64,000 bases of DNA, from the NCBI GenBank assembly GCA_020633315.1, contig JACKDV010000001.1:186001-250000 (forward strand), given 5' to 3'. The notes below the pieces were generated by a model that worked only from the letters and a program-made list of their open reading frames with translations, did not search any database and was not told where the DNA came from. Shown piece by piece: positions 25,231 to 34,199 of the stretch; position 1 is the first letter of the stretch, and every line of letters starts with the position of its first letter. This DNA is from Myxococcales bacterium. Lineage in GTDB: Bacteria; Myxococcota_A; Polyangia; Nannocystales; Nannocystaceae. The translations under genes were made by a program, and so were the position numbers.

Positions 25231-26147
25231 TGAGGATTCGCCACGAGATCTCGTTCGCCTGGGCCGTGCTGGTGGTGGTGCAGGCGCTCACCCTGGCCGG
25301 GGCGGTGGGGCTGCTGGCCCGCATGACGCCGGCCATCGGCCGCATCATGACCGACAACGAGTACTCCATCGAGGCGGTCGAGACGATGCTCGTGGAGGTG
25401 GGGGCGCCCGCGCACGACGAGGGGGCGCGGGCTCGCTTCGAGACCGCCCTGGCCGCGGCCCGGGCCAACGTGACCGAGCCCGACGAGCCCGAGCGCCTCG
25501 ATCGCATCGAGCGAGCCCATGCCGCGGCCTTCGAGGGCAACCCGATCGCGAGGGAGCAGGTGGTGGGAGCGCTGCGCGAGCTGTCGAGGATCAACCGGCG
25601 TGCCATGGCCGAGGCGGCCGCGCGGGCCTCCGACCTGGGACGGACGGGGGCCTGGGCCGCGGCGGTGCTGGGCTTGGTCTCCATCGCCTCGGCGATCGGG
25701 GTGGCGCGTCGGCTCGAGCGACGGGTGGTGGATCCGGTGGAGTCGGTGGCGGCGGCCGCCTCGGCGATCGGGGCGGGCGACGTGCACCGGCGGTGCCCCG
25801 CTCGCGGCCCGAGCGAGGTCGTCGCGCTGGGTCACGGGATCGAGGCGCTGCGAGGACGACCCACGGCCGAGCCGCCGCGCGAGCGCGACGAGCGACGGCT
25901 GCTGCTCGCGCTGCTCGACGGGGTGTCGGGGGCGGCGTTCCTGGTGGGCCCGAACGGGGCCATCCTGCACGCCAACGTCGAGGGCACGCGGGCGCTGCTC
26001 GAGGAGCCGAGCGTGCTCGCGGCGATCCGAGCCGCATGGCAGGACGCGCCAGCGGACTGGAGTCACACGCCGCTGCCGGACGGGGTGAGCTTGGTGCGGG
26101 CGCCCGCGGGCCTCGGCATGCACCCCGCCGCGCCCTCCCGTGCCTGA
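25230..26147 (+). CDS. Membrane HAMP protein with a C-terminal PAS-like segment, no kinase domain
   Basis: The 305-aa protein has an N-terminal TM helix (FAWAVLVVVQALTLAGAVGL), a helical extracytoplasmic stretch (~40-125) and a second TM (~135-160). A HAMP-like region follows (RLERRVVDPVESVAAAASAI), then a short PAS-like piece (LLDGVSGAAFLVGPNGAILH). It resembles the sensor half of a histidine kinase but ends without DHp or ATPase domains. The ATG overlaps the TrkA-type stop by one base (TGATG), so it belongs to the K+ operon. It may be an accessory sensor. It could also be a kinase that lost its C-terminus, although the end is a clean stop. Confidence 0.75.
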   Translation: MRIRHEISFAWAVLVVVQALTLAGAVGLLARMTPAIGRIMTDNEYSIEAVETMLVEVGAPAHDEGARARFETALAAARANVTEPDEPERLDRIERAHAAAFEGNPIAREQVVGALRELSRINRRAMAEAAARASDLGRTGAWAAAVLGLVSIASAIGVARRLERRVVDPVESVAAAASAIGAGDVHRRCPARGPSEVVALGHGIEALRGRPTAEPPRERDERRLLLALLDGVSGAAFLVGPNGAILHANVEGTRALLEEPSVLAAIRAAWQDAPADWSHTPLPDGVSLVRAPAGLGMHPAAPSRA

Positions 26148-26285
26148 GCGCGCGCCCCGGGGCCAGCCATCGGGCGCCGATTGTCTTTGGAATCATTGGC
26201 GAATTCGAAAAAGTGCCAGCGCATGTTCCGCAATTGCGATCGACATCTCGCCGAGGCTCACACGTCTCAGCGGAGCTCGAACCAC

Positions 26286-27614
26286 ATGGCACGACTCGAT
26301 TGGATTGCTTCCTTGACCCTCCTGGCCACCCTCACCGCTTGCGGCACCACCGACCCCGTCCTCGGGGACGACCCGGAGGTGCCCAGCGACGACGACACCA
26401 CCCCGGTAGACGAGCCGGCGGAGCACTGCGGTGAGCGAGCGACCCCCGACGCCACCCAGGAGGAGCTCGACATCAACGCCCGCGCCGACCTGGAGCTGGG
26501 CGTGACCCTGCTCGGTGCGCTGCCCGAGCCCGAGGACGACAACGTGCTAGTGTCGCCGTACTCGCTGCGCATGGCCTTCGGCCAGGTCTACGCGGGCACG
26601 CAGGGGGCGTCGCAGCCCGAGATCGAGTCGATCTTCGGCTTCTCCGAGCTGGGCGAGCGCAGCCACGCGGTGCTCAACGCGGTCACCCAGGAGCTCGAGT
26701 CGCGCAACGCCGAGGCCACCGAGGAGCGCCCCGAGCTCATCGTGCGCCCGATCAACCGCTCGTTCTTCGACCTCGCCTACGAGGACTCGGTGGGCGATCA
26801 GTGGCTGGCCACGGTGCAGTCGTTCTACGGCACCTGCATCGAGGTGCTCGATCTCAACACCGACCAGGAGGCCGCGCTCGAGCACGTCAACGGCTGGGTC
26901 TCCGACCAGACCAACGGGCTCATTCCCAACCTGGTCAAGTTCCTGCCGGAGTACGCCGCCCTCATCGTCGTCAACGCCTTCTACCTCAAGGCGGCGTGGA
27001 GCGTGCCCTTCGAGGAGTCGCGCACCCACGACGGCACCTTCGCCACCTGGTCGGGCAGCACCGTGGCGGTGGAGATGATGCACGAGCCCTTCCACCAGGG
27101 GCGCTATGCCGAGCAGGAGGGGTGGCAGGCGGTGAGCCTGCCCTACACCGACGGGCGGCTCGAGATGGTGGTGATCCTCCCCGAGACCGGGACCGACGCG
27201 GCCTTCGCCGAGGCCCTGGACGCCGACCAGCTCGAGTCGATCCTCGACCAGATGAGCCACGCCACGGTGGACCTGACGCTGCCGAAATTCGATCTGACGT
27301 CGACCTGGGGCCTGCGCAACACCCTGATGGCGCTGGGCATGCAGGCGGCGTTCGAGAACGGCGAGGACTTCAGCCCGATCGCCGCCGGCATGATGCCGAT
27401 CTTCGAGGTGTTCCACGACGTGGCGATCGTCATCGACGAGAAGGGCACCGAGGCGGCGGCGGCCACCGCGGTGGTGTTCGGCGAGGACGGGGGCGAGGAG
27501 CCCTTCGCCGAGGCCACGGTGGTGGTCGACCACACCTTCTACCTGGCGATCCGCGATCAGCAGGCGGGAGCGCTGCTGTTCCTCGCGCGGGTGGGAGACC
27601 CGAGCGCGAGCTAG
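26286..27614 (+). CDS. Serpin-family lipoprotein
   Basis: The 442-aa protein starts with a lipoprotein signal (SLTLLATLTACGTTD), an acidic spacer, then a complete serpin fold. Visible motifs include NVLVSPYSLRMAFGQVYAG, VVNAFYLKAAWSVPFEES, YTDGRLEMVVILPE and LPKFDLTS. The reactive loop hinge EKGTEAAAAT is the inhibitory type (small residues at P15-P9). Counting from P17 Glu as in antithrombin puts Asp of FGED at P1. Serpins trap serine or cysteine proteases. An Asp P1 favours caspase-like or granzyme-B-like enzymes, which is inference. The start at 26286 is chosen over 26181 because only it gives a signal peptide. The gene appears monocistronic. Confidence 0.93.
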   Translation: MARLDWIASLTLLATLTACGTTDPVLGDDPEVPSDDDTTPVDEPAEHCGERATPDATQEELDINARADLELGVTLLGALPEPEDDNVLVSPYSLRMAFGQVYAGTQGASQPEIESIFGFSELGERSHAVLNAVTQELESRNAEATEERPELIVRPINRSFFDLAYEDSVGDQWLATVQSFYGTCIEVLDLNTDQEAALEHVNGWVSDQTNGLIPNLVKFLPEYAALIVVNAFYLKAAWSVPFEESRTHDGTFATWSGSTVAVEMMHEPFHQGRYAEQEGWQAVSLPYTDGRLEMVVILPETGTDAAFAEALDADQLESILDQMSHATVDLTLPKFDLTSTWGLRNTLMALGMQAAFENGEDFSPIAAGMMPIFEVFHDVAIVIDEKGTEAAAATAVVFGEDGGEEPFAEATVVVDHTFYLAIRDQQAGALLFLARVGDPSAS

Positions 27615-27669
27615 TCGCCCCGGCGGGGCGGGCCCGTGGCTGCTATCCTGCGGCCACGGGCGAAGCGCG

Positions 27670-28296
27670 ATGGATGACGAGCAGGAGCTCCTCGAAGCCT
27701 GGCGCCGTGGGGATCGCGACGCGGGCTCCCGCCTGATCGCGCTGCGCTCCCGCGAGGTCACCTGGTTCTTCCGCAACAAGGTGTTCCACGAGGACGATGT
27801 GCCCGACCTGGTGAGCCAGACCTTCCTTCGCGCGGTGACGGCCCGCGATCGCTTCGAGGGCAGGACCAGCTTCCGCCGCTTCCTCTACGCCATCGCGCAC
27901 AACGTGCTGCGTGAGTACCTGCGGGCCCGCTCCAAGCGACAGCGCGAGGCCCTCGACTTCGCCCAGGCCTGCGTGCGCGAGCTGGAGCCCCGCTCGCTCA
28001 GCTCGCTGCACAGCGAGAAGCGCCAGGTGCAGGCGCTCATCGAGGCGCTGCGCGAGGTCCCCATCGACGACCAGGTGGTGCTCGAGCTCAAGTACTTCGA
28101 GGGGCTCACGGGGCGCGAGCTGGCGGAGCTGCTCGACGTGCCCGAGGGCACGGTGCGGGGCCGCCTCGCGCGGGGGCTCGAGCGGCTGCGAGAGCGGGTG
28201 CGAGAGCAGCTCCGCGCCGAGGCGTCGTCGGTGTCGGTGACCGACATCGAGAGCTGGGCCGCGGAGCTTCGTCGGCTGCGAGGAGCCGAGGGGTGA
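27670..28296 (+). CDS. ECF-type RNA polymerase sigma factor
   Basis: The 208-aa protein has sigma region 2 (DVPDLVSQTFLRAVTARDRF, FRRFLYAIAHNVLREYLRAR) and region 4 (VPIDDQVVLELKYFEGLTG, helix-turn-helix ELAELLDVPEGTVRGRLARG). It is the closest relative in the window of the factor at 1190, with the same length and the same MDD start. The stop overlaps the GTG start of the following kinase gene by 4 bp, so the two are co-translated. That suggests the kinase controls the sigma factor or shares its signal. No anti-sigma factor is present. Confidence 0.93.
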   Translation: MDDEQELLEAWRRGDRDAGSRLIALRSREVTWFFRNKVFHEDDVPDLVSQTFLRAVTARDRFEGRTSFRRFLYAIAHNVLREYLRARSKRQREALDFAQACVRELEPRSLSSLHSEKRQVQALIEALREVPIDDQVVLELKYFEGLTGRELAELLDVPEGTVRGRLARGLERLRERVREQLRAEASSVSVTDIESWAAELRRLRGAEG

Positions 28297-30884
28297 GCGA
28301 CGCGGCCGAGACCACCGCGGATCCCCGGCCGTGGGAGCTCGCGGATCGCCTGATCCAGGCGCGGGTGGAGGCCCAGCTCCTGGGGCGGGCCACCGAGGCG
28401 ACCACCCTGGGTCGCTATCGCATCGAGCGGGGCCTGGGCGCAGGCGCGATGGGGCGGCTGCTGCTGGCCGTCGATCCCGACCTGCAGCGGCCGGTGGCGC
28501 TCAAGCTGCTGACGCCGGCGCGGGTGGGCTCGCCCGAGGCGCGGCGTCGCATCGTCCGCGAGGCGCGGGCGATGGCGCGGCTGTCGGATCCCCACGTGGC
28601 CCAGGTGTACGAGGTGGGGGAGGCGGACGGGCAGCTCTACGTGGCGATGGAGCACATCGACGGGCAGGACCTGCGGGCCTGGCTGGACGAGCGCGCGCGA
28701 CCGTGGCCCGAGGTGCTGGCCGTGTTCCGCCAGGCGGGCGCGGGGCTGGCCGCGGCCCACCAAAAGGGCATCGTCCATCGCGATCTCAAGCCCGACAACG
28801 TGATGCTCGAGCACGACGGGCGGGCGCGGGTGATCGACTTCGGGCTGGCCTTTCCCGGATCGTCGTCGGGGGGCGAGGGGCCGGGCCTCGGGCTCGAGGA
28901 GGAAGGGCCGGTCGAGCTCACCCAGACTGGCGTGGTGCTGGGGACCCCGGCCTACATGGCGCCCGAGCAGTGGGGCGGCGCCGCCGATGCCCGCAGCGAT
29001 CAGTACTCGTTTTGCGTGGCGCTGTTCGAGGCGCTGACGGGCCGGCGCCCCTTCGACGGGGAGACGGTGGCGGAGCTCCAGCGGGCGCAGCATCACACGC
29101 GCCTGCGCTGGTCGGGGGCGGTGCCCCGCTGGGTGCGGGGGGCGGTGGAGCGGGGCCTGGCGATGGACCCGGAGGCACGCTGGCCCGACATGCGGGCGCT
29201 GGTGCGGGCCCTCGATCCGGCGCGTCGACGTCGACGGCAGGTGGTGGCGGGGCTGGGCGTGCTCGCGGCGGTGGCGGGCGGCCTGGCGCTGCGACCCGCG
29301 GCCGATCCGTGCCGAGACGCGGGCGCGGAGCTGGACGCGAGCTGGGGACCGCCGCAGCGCGAGGCGATTGCGCGGGCGGGATCCGAGGTGGGCACGAGCT
29401 GGGCGACGGAAACCACGTCGCGGCTGCTCGAGCGCATGGATGTGCGCGCCGAGGCGTGGCGCGAGACGGCGCGAGGGCTGTGCGCGGCGGCTCGCGGCGA
29501 GGCTCCGCCCGATGCCGCGGCGAGCTCGGGCTGCATGGAGGAGTCCCGTCGACGGCTGGAGGAGCTGGTCGCGGCCGCGAGCTCGGCCGAGCCCTCGCAG
29601 CTGGTCTCGGCCCTGGCCCAGGCCGAGCTGCTGCCCGATCCTCGGGCGTGCCCGGAGGCCCCGGCCGCGGTGTTCGGCGGCGGTGCGCCGGCGGCCGTGG
29701 AGCTGCGGGCGTCGATCGCCGAGGTCGAGCAGGGCCTGGGCGCGTGGTCGGTGCGGGCGGCCGCCACCGGCTTCGCCCAGGCACGCGAGCGCGCGCGGGC
29801 GTCGGCCGAGACGGCGACCGAGCAGGCTCAGGCGCTGGGCTACGCGCCGCTGCTCGCCCGGGCGCAGTGGCTGGCGGGGCGCGTGCGCCTGGTGGACGGC
29901 GAGGCCAAGGCGGCCGAGCGAGAGCTGCGGCGAGCGCTGGTGATGGCCCAGCGCGCGGGCGAGGCCCCGCTCGCCGCGGCCATCGAGACCGAGCTGGTGT
30001 ATGCGGTGAGCCGCGATCGCGATCGGGCTCGCGAGGCCGAGGATCTCGCGGCCGAGGCGGCGGGGATGATCGCGGCGCTGGGCGATCCTCCGCTGCTGCG
30101 CGCCCGCCTGTGGTCCCACCATGCCTCGGCGCTGGCCCATGCGCCCGACGGGGATCACGACGAGGCGGTCCGCCTGCACGAGCGCGCGGTGGAGGCCCTG
30201 CGCGGCGAGCTGGGACCCCAGCACCCGGCGGTGATCGTGGAGATCGGCAACCTGGGCGCCGCGCTCAACTACGCCGATCGCCCCGCCGACGCCGAGGCCC
30301 GGCTGCGCGAGGCGATCGAGGCGGCCCGGTCGGTGTGGGGCGAGGAGCACCCCCGGCATGCGCTGCTGCTGGGCACCTTGGGCCTGGCGCGGATGCGGCA
30401 GGGCGATCGGCGGGGCGCCGAGGAGCAGCTGCGTCGCTCCCTCGAGATCCGCGAGGCCACCCTCGGCTCCGAGCACGCGCAGGTGGACGACGCCCGCTAC
30501 AACCTCGCGTCGGCGCTGCGTCGCGAGGAACGCCATGCGGAGGCCCTGCCGCTGCTCGAGCGCGGCCTGGCCGACACCCTGCGCCGCCTCGGTCCCGACG
30601 ACGCTCGCCTGGGCCCGTGGTGGGTGGCGACCGGCGAGTCTGCGCTGGCGGTCGGCGATCGCCCGCGCGCCCGGGAGGCCCTGGCCGCGGCCCTGCGCCG
30701 CTTCGAACGCACGGGGGCCAGCGCGGCCGACTACGCGCGGGTGCGCCTGGCCCTGGCGCGTGCCTGGGTCGACGAGGATCCGGCGCGGGCGCGGATCCTC
30801 GCCGAGCTGGCGCGGGCCGACGCCGAGGCGGCAGGAGGCGAGCATCGCATCGAGGAGATCGACGCCTTCTTGGCCGGGCGGTAG
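28293..30884 (+). CDS. Ser/Thr kinase with TM helix and TPR domain
   Basis: The 863-aa protein has a Hanks kinase domain (residues ~45-310): glycine loop GLGAGAMGRLL, VALKLL, HRDLKPDNVML, VIDFGLAF and the GTPAYMAPEQW activation segment. A TM helix (~315-335, VVAGLGVLAAVAGGLAL) follows, then an extracytoplasmic C-terminus with TPR repeats (AVRLHERAVEALRGELGPQH; repeats continue to ~830). The TPR array of the NB-ARC-like type (ARYNLASALRREERHAEALP style) suits partner recognition. The GTG start overlaps the sigma-factor stop by 4 bp. This sigma-kinase gene fusion by overlap is a typical myxobacterial signalling unit. The catalytic residues are intact. Confidence 0.94.
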   Translation: MSDAAETTADPRPWELADRLIQARVEAQLLGRATEATTLGRYRIERGLGAGAMGRLLLAVDPDLQRPVALKLLTPARVGSPEARRRIVREARAMARLSDPHVAQVYEVGEADGQLYVAMEHIDGQDLRAWLDERARPWPEVLAVFRQAGAGLAAAHQKGIVHRDLKPDNVMLEHDGRARVIDFGLAFPGSSSGGEGPGLGLEEEGPVELTQTGVVLGTPAYMAPEQWGGAADARSDQYSFCVALFEALTGRRPFDGETVAELQRAQHHTRLRWSGAVPRWVRGAVERGLAMDPEARWPDMRALVRALDPARRRRRQVVAGLGVLAAVAGGLALRPAADPCRDAGAELDASWGPPQREAIARAGSEVGTSWATETTSRLLERMDVRAEAWRETARGLCAAARGEAPPDAAASSGCMEESRRRLEELVAAASSAEPSQLVSALAQAELLPDPRACPEAPAAVFGGGAPAAVELRASIAEVEQGLGAWSVRAAATGFAQARERARASAETATEQAQALGYAPLLARAQWLAGRVRLVDGEAKAAERELRRALVMAQRAGEAPLAAAIETELVYAVSRDRDRAREAEDLAAEAAGMIAALGDPPLLRARLWSHHASALAHAPDGDHDEAVRLHERAVEALRGELGPQHPAVIVEIGNLGAALNYADRPADAEARLREAIEAARSVWGEEHPRHALLLGTLGLARMRQGDRRGAEEQLRRSLEIREATLGSEHAQVDDARYNLASALRREERHAEALPLLERGLADTLRRLGPDDARLGPWWVATGESALAVGDRPRAREALAAALRRFERTGASAADYARVRLALARAWVDEDPARARILAELARADAEAAGGEHRIEEIDAFLAGR

Positions 30885-30891
30885 GTCACTG

Positions 30892-31737
30892 TCACTGCAC
30901 GCTGGAGCCGTCGGGCGGCGCCAGCTCGTAGCCATCGGAGGTGTAGACCAGCACGCCCTCCACCGCGCTCAGCACCTCGCCCCGGGCAGGGCTGGGCAGC
31001 GCGCTGGGCACGAAGCGATCGTCGACCCGCACCGTGTCCTCGAGCTCGAACTCGCCGTCGCAGGGATCGTCGTCGGTGACCGTGGCCATCTGCACCCGCA
31101 CCATCACCCCCTCGTAGGGGCGGGCCGTGGGGTCGGCCCAGCCGAGGGCGGCGGCCTCGACCACCACCGGCTCGGGCAGCGGCGCGGTCCCGGTCACGCT
31201 CAGGTCGTCGCCATTGCGCACCTCGAGCAGCACGTAGTCGCCGCTGCGGCTGAGCCGGCCCACGATGTCGACGGTGTCGCCGACCGCGAGCACCGTGCTC
31301 GGATCGAAGCCCTCGGCCTGGATCCGCAGGCCCGAGTAGGCCCCGCCCGCCAGCTCCTGCACGAACAGCTCGGTGCCCGGCAGCAGCTCGCTTTGGGCGG
31401 CCGGGGTGGTGACCACCACGTTGGCGATCCCCACGAGCGCGCGATCGGGGCCGTCGCCCTGCTGCACCTCGTAGACCGTCAGCGGCAGGGGCATGTCGTC
31501 GCCCATGCCGAAGCCGGTGTCCTCGGCTCCGTCCTCGCCGCCGCTCCACAAGCCGTCCTCGCAGCGCACCGACGAGTCCCCGCCGGTGGAGCCCTCGCCG
31601 GGCCCGGTGGGCTCGGCGACGCTGGTGGAGCCGTCGGTGGGGGACCCCACCGACTCGGCGGAGGCCGAGCCATCGTCGGCGCAGCTCAGCAGGAGCCCCG
31701 CGAGCAGCGCGGGCCACGAGCCACGAGCGATCGACAT
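30892..31737 (-). CDS. Acidic lipoprotein with OB-fold-like domain
   Basis: This 281-aa protein has a lipoprotein signal (LLAGLLLSCADDG) and a Ser/Thr/Gly-rich spacer of about 40 residues. The rest is beta-rich and resembles the OB-fold domain found in secreted nuclease-associated proteins (ITVYEV..., TELFVQELAGGAYSGLRIQA, VGDTVDIVGRLSRSGDYVLL). It is surface-exposed; ligand unknown. Its stop lies only 7 bp from the kinase gene stop (convergent). The OB-fold reading rests on the GLRIQ and VGDTVDIVGRL pattern only. Confidence 0.7.
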   Translation of the reverse strand: MSIARGSWPALLAGLLLSCADDGSASAESVGSPTDGSTSVAEPTGPGEGSTGGDSSVRCEDGLWSGGEDGAEDTGFGMGDDMPLPLTVYEVQQGDGPDRALVGIANVVVTTPAAQSELLPGTELFVQELAGGAYSGLRIQAEGFDPSTVLAVGDTVDIVGRLSRSGDYVLLEVRNGDDLSVTGTAPLPEPVVVEAAALGWADPTARPYEGVMVRVQMATVTDDDPCDGEFELEDTVRVDDRFVPSALPSPARGEVLSAVEGVLVYTSDGYELAPPDGSSVQ

Positions 31738-31824
31738 CGTGCGCAGACTAGCACCGCCGGGGTGGGGGGGCCACGCGAGCCCAGCGCTCGATCCGGGAGC
31801 CGGAGCACCAACGCGCCGACTCGC

Positions 31825-32283
31825 TCAGTGCGTCTCGCAGCGCCGGCGCAGCCCCTCGTTGAGCCGGTGGTAGCCCTCGAGCAGGCGCGAGCGCAGCACG
31901 GCGATCACGGGCGGCACGGCCAGGCCGCTGAAGCGCTCGGTGTGGACGAGCCGCGTGCCGTGCTCGGTGGGCTCGAGCACGAAGCCGTGCCGGCCTCGGA
32001 CCACGCCGCGGATGCCCCCCTGCCACGCCAGCTCGTGCGGCGCCCGGACGGCGACCAGCTCCACGCTGAGGCTCCGCGGTCCCACCGGCGGAGGTAGCTG
32101 CAGGGTGAGACGCCCGCGGGTGCCCTCGCGCAGCGGCCCGCGCAGCCGCAGGCCCAGCACCACGCGGTTCCACTCCGACCAGTGCTCGAGCTCGGCGAGC
32201 ACGTCCCACACCGCCTGGGGAGGCGCGGCGATCTCGATCTCGGTGCGAATCTCTCGGGCGAGCACGCCCCCCAATATCACCAC
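31825..32283 (-). CDS. SRPBCC (START-like) domain protein
   Basis: The 152-aa protein has the SRPBCC layout: an N-terminal strand-helix (REIRTEIEIAAPPQAVWDVL, AELEHWSEWNRVV), a middle beta-sheet, TERFSGLAVPPVIAVLRSRL and a long C-terminal helix. It is a small-ligand binding or cyclase-type fold of unknown substrate. The start could be at the methionine of MVILGG or a nearby downstream codon. It lies 41 bp from the OB-fold lipoprotein gene and 24 bp from the scramblase-like gene on the same strand, so an operon is plausible. Confidence 0.8.
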   Translation of the reverse strand: MVILGGVLAREIRTEIEIAAPPQAVWDVLAELEHWSEWNRVVLGLRLRGPLREGTRGRLTLQLPPPVGPRSLSVELVAVRAPHELAWQGGIRGVVRGRHGFVLEPTEHGTRLVHTERFSGLAVPPVIAVLRSRLLEGYHRLNEGLRRRCETH

Positions 32284-32307
32284 GCCGGGCCCGGGACCAC
32301 CGCCTCG

Positions 32308-32922
32308 TCAGTCGCGGTCCTCGAAGTAGAGGAAGTCGATGAGGAAGGTCGCCGCGAGGGCCATCACGCGCAGCGCGGGCTCCATGGCGGGCGACAGCTC
32401 CAGCCCGAAGGTGTCCGCGTCGGTGAAGGCCTCGCGCAGCAGACCGCTCCACTTCTTGCTGATCTTGCCCACCTCCTGGCCGCCCTTGACGATGCGAAAG
32501 GTCCAGGGGCGGAAGAAGGGGCCGTGGATCTCGCCCAGCGGCTGGCCGTTGGCGCCGTTGATCACGAAGCGCCGCGAGAAGAAGGCGAAGCGCTGGTCGA
32601 TCATCCCCACCGGCTGCCCGTTGCCGTCGCTCACGTGCAGCTCGGAGAAGAACCAGGTCCACGGCCGGCGCAGGGTGAAGGCGACGCCGCCGTGCGGGTG
32701 CACCAGGTGCATGGTGAAGGGCCGCTTGTTCTTGAGGAAGCTGCGGGTGAGGAACGCCGCCGCGCCGCCGCCGGTCTCCGCGGCATAGAGCGCGGTCTGG
32801 CCGGTGGGGGAGAGCACCTCGTAGCGATTCCTGGTCTCGAAGTCGGTGAAGACCTCGAGCATCTCCTTCTTCTGGTGGACGACCAGGCTCGGCACGGAGG
32901 CCAGCATGGGGAGGTTGGTCAC
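32308..32922 (-). CDS. Phospholipid scramblase/LURP-one-like protein
   Basis: About 204 residues. The beta-barrel pattern of the scramblase/Tubby/LURP-one superfamily is visible: VVHQKKEMLEVFTDFETRNR, YEVLSPTGQTALYAAE, FTMHLVHPHGGVAFTLRRP, GEIHGPFFRPWTFRIVKGGQ, and a C-terminal hydrophobic tail (ALRVMALAATFLIDFLYF). Bacterial members are single-domain and of unknown function, perhaps lipid-binding. The start is given as GTG at 32922; an ATG at 32907 is in frame. The open frame continues far upstream, but there the codons are those of the next gene in another frame, so I restrict it. Confidence 0.8.
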   Translation of the reverse strand: MTNLPMLASVPSLVVHQKKEMLEVFTDFETRNRYEVLSPTGQTALYAAETGGGAAAFLTRSFLKNKRPFTMHLVHPHGGVAFTLRRPWTWFFSELHVSDGNGQPVGMIDQRFAFFSRRFVINGANGQPLGEIHGPFFRPWTFRIVKGGQEVGKISKKWSGLLREAFTDADTFGLELSPAMEPALRVMALAATFLIDFLYFEDRD

Positions 32923-32972
32923 CGCGCGACGGTAGCGGGCCTGCGCGCTCGGGGGCAAGGCGAGGCGGTCGG

Positions 32973-34082
32973 CTACCGGCCCGGGCACGAGGGCGCGGCC
33001 GCCGGGGCGCGATCGGCCAGCTCGGCGCAGATCAGGCGCGCCTCGTCTCGCTGGCCGCGAGCCCGGTAGGCGGCGGCCAGTCGCAGCATCATCTCGGGCC
33101 GCAGATCGCCGTGGCTCGGATCCTGGCCCACGCGCCCGAAGAACGCCCACGCCTTGCCGGGCTTGCCGACCTCGGCGTAGGCCACCACCAGCTCGCGACG
33201 CGCCGCGAGCAGCAGCGCATCGATGGGGATCCGCAGCGTGCCCGGCGGGGCCTCGGCCACGGGCGTCCCCACCTGCAGCGCGGCATCGATCGCCCGGACG
33301 AAGAGCTCGAGGGCCTGGTCCGGCCGTCGCTCGCTCTCGTGGAGCATGCACCAGGCGTGGCGGTAGTGGGCGTAGACGACGACCTCGGGCATGGGGAAGG
33401 TGGCCGCCCGCTCGTAGAGTCGCTTGCCCGCCTCGGGGTCGTCCCGGGCGAGCTGGTCGCCGATCAGCATGAAGGCATGGGGGATGAAGGGGCTGGTGGG
33501 CTGCTCGCGGATGAGGCGGAGCAGCACCTCTCGCATCCCCTTGACGTCGCCGTCTTGGCCGCGCAGCCACGCCAGCGACAGCAGCAGCGCGTCGGAGTCG
33601 GCCGGCTGCCCCGCGAGCAGGCCCTCGATGGTGGCGCGGGCACGCTCGCGCTGCACGGTGGCCTCGGCCGGCGGGGTGCTGGGGTCGGCCGCGATCGCCA
33701 GGTGCAGCCGCGCCATCCGGGCCTGCAGCGCGTGCTCGTCCTCGCCGAGGTTGCCGGCGAGCCGGCGTCGCAGCTCGGTGAGCTGGGCATGACCGGCGGC
33801 GGGATCGATCGAGACCCACGCGGTGCCGAGGTCGATCGTCGGGCCCGGGGGAGGCTCGATGGAGGGGGGCGCGGTCCCGGGGAGGGCAGGGGGAGGCGGC
33901 GTGGTCGTGGGCGGGGGATCGGCGTCGGGCTCCTCGACGGGGGGCGGCGCGTCTGCGCAGCCGAGCGCTCGATCGCACGAGGCCATCGCCAGCGGAGCCG
34001 AGGCGGTGGGGCCCGGGGCCCCTGCCGTCCCGCAGCCCAGCGCCAGCGATAGCCATGCCCATCCGCGGAGGATCCTCGTCAC
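32973..34082 (-). CDS. TPR-repeat lipoprotein
   Basis: The 369-aa product starts at GTG 34082 with a lipoprotein signal (WAWLSLALGCGTAG). A Pro/Thr-rich spacer (DPPPTTTPPPPALPG) then leads to TPR-like repeats (HALQARMARLHLAIAADPST; DALLLSLAWLRGQDGDVKG; FVRAIDAALQVGTPV). The repeats suggest a protein-assembly or peptidoglycan-associated role at the periplasmic face; no enzyme motif is seen. It lies 51 bp from the scramblase-like gene on the same strand and is divergent from the UGA-containing gene at 34200. Confidence 0.82.
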   Translation of the reverse strand: MTRILRGWAWLSLALGCGTAGAPGPTASAPLAMASCDRALGCADAPPPVEEPDADPPPTTTPPPPALPGTAPPSIEPPPGPTIDLGTAWVSIDPAAGHAQLTELRRRLAGNLGEDEHALQARMARLHLAIAADPSTPPAEATVQRERARATIEGLLAGQPADSDALLLSLAWLRGQDGDVKGMREVLLRLIREQPTSPFIPHAFMLIGDQLARDDPEAGKRLYERAATFPMPEVVVYAHYRHAWCMLHESERRPDQALELFVRAIDAALQVGTPVAEAPPGTLRIPIDALLLAARRELVVAYAEVGKPGKAWAFFGRVGQDPSHGDLRPEMMLRLAAAYRARGQRDEARLICAELADRAPAAAPSCPGR

Positions 34083-34199
34083 CCCCGCATGATACGGACG
34101 AGGGGGCGGCTCGGGCTCGACCGCGAGGCCCCGCGGAGCCGCCCAGGCCTTGACCCGACCGTAGCCTGCGCTACAAGCCCACTCGAGGGAGGAGCCCGC

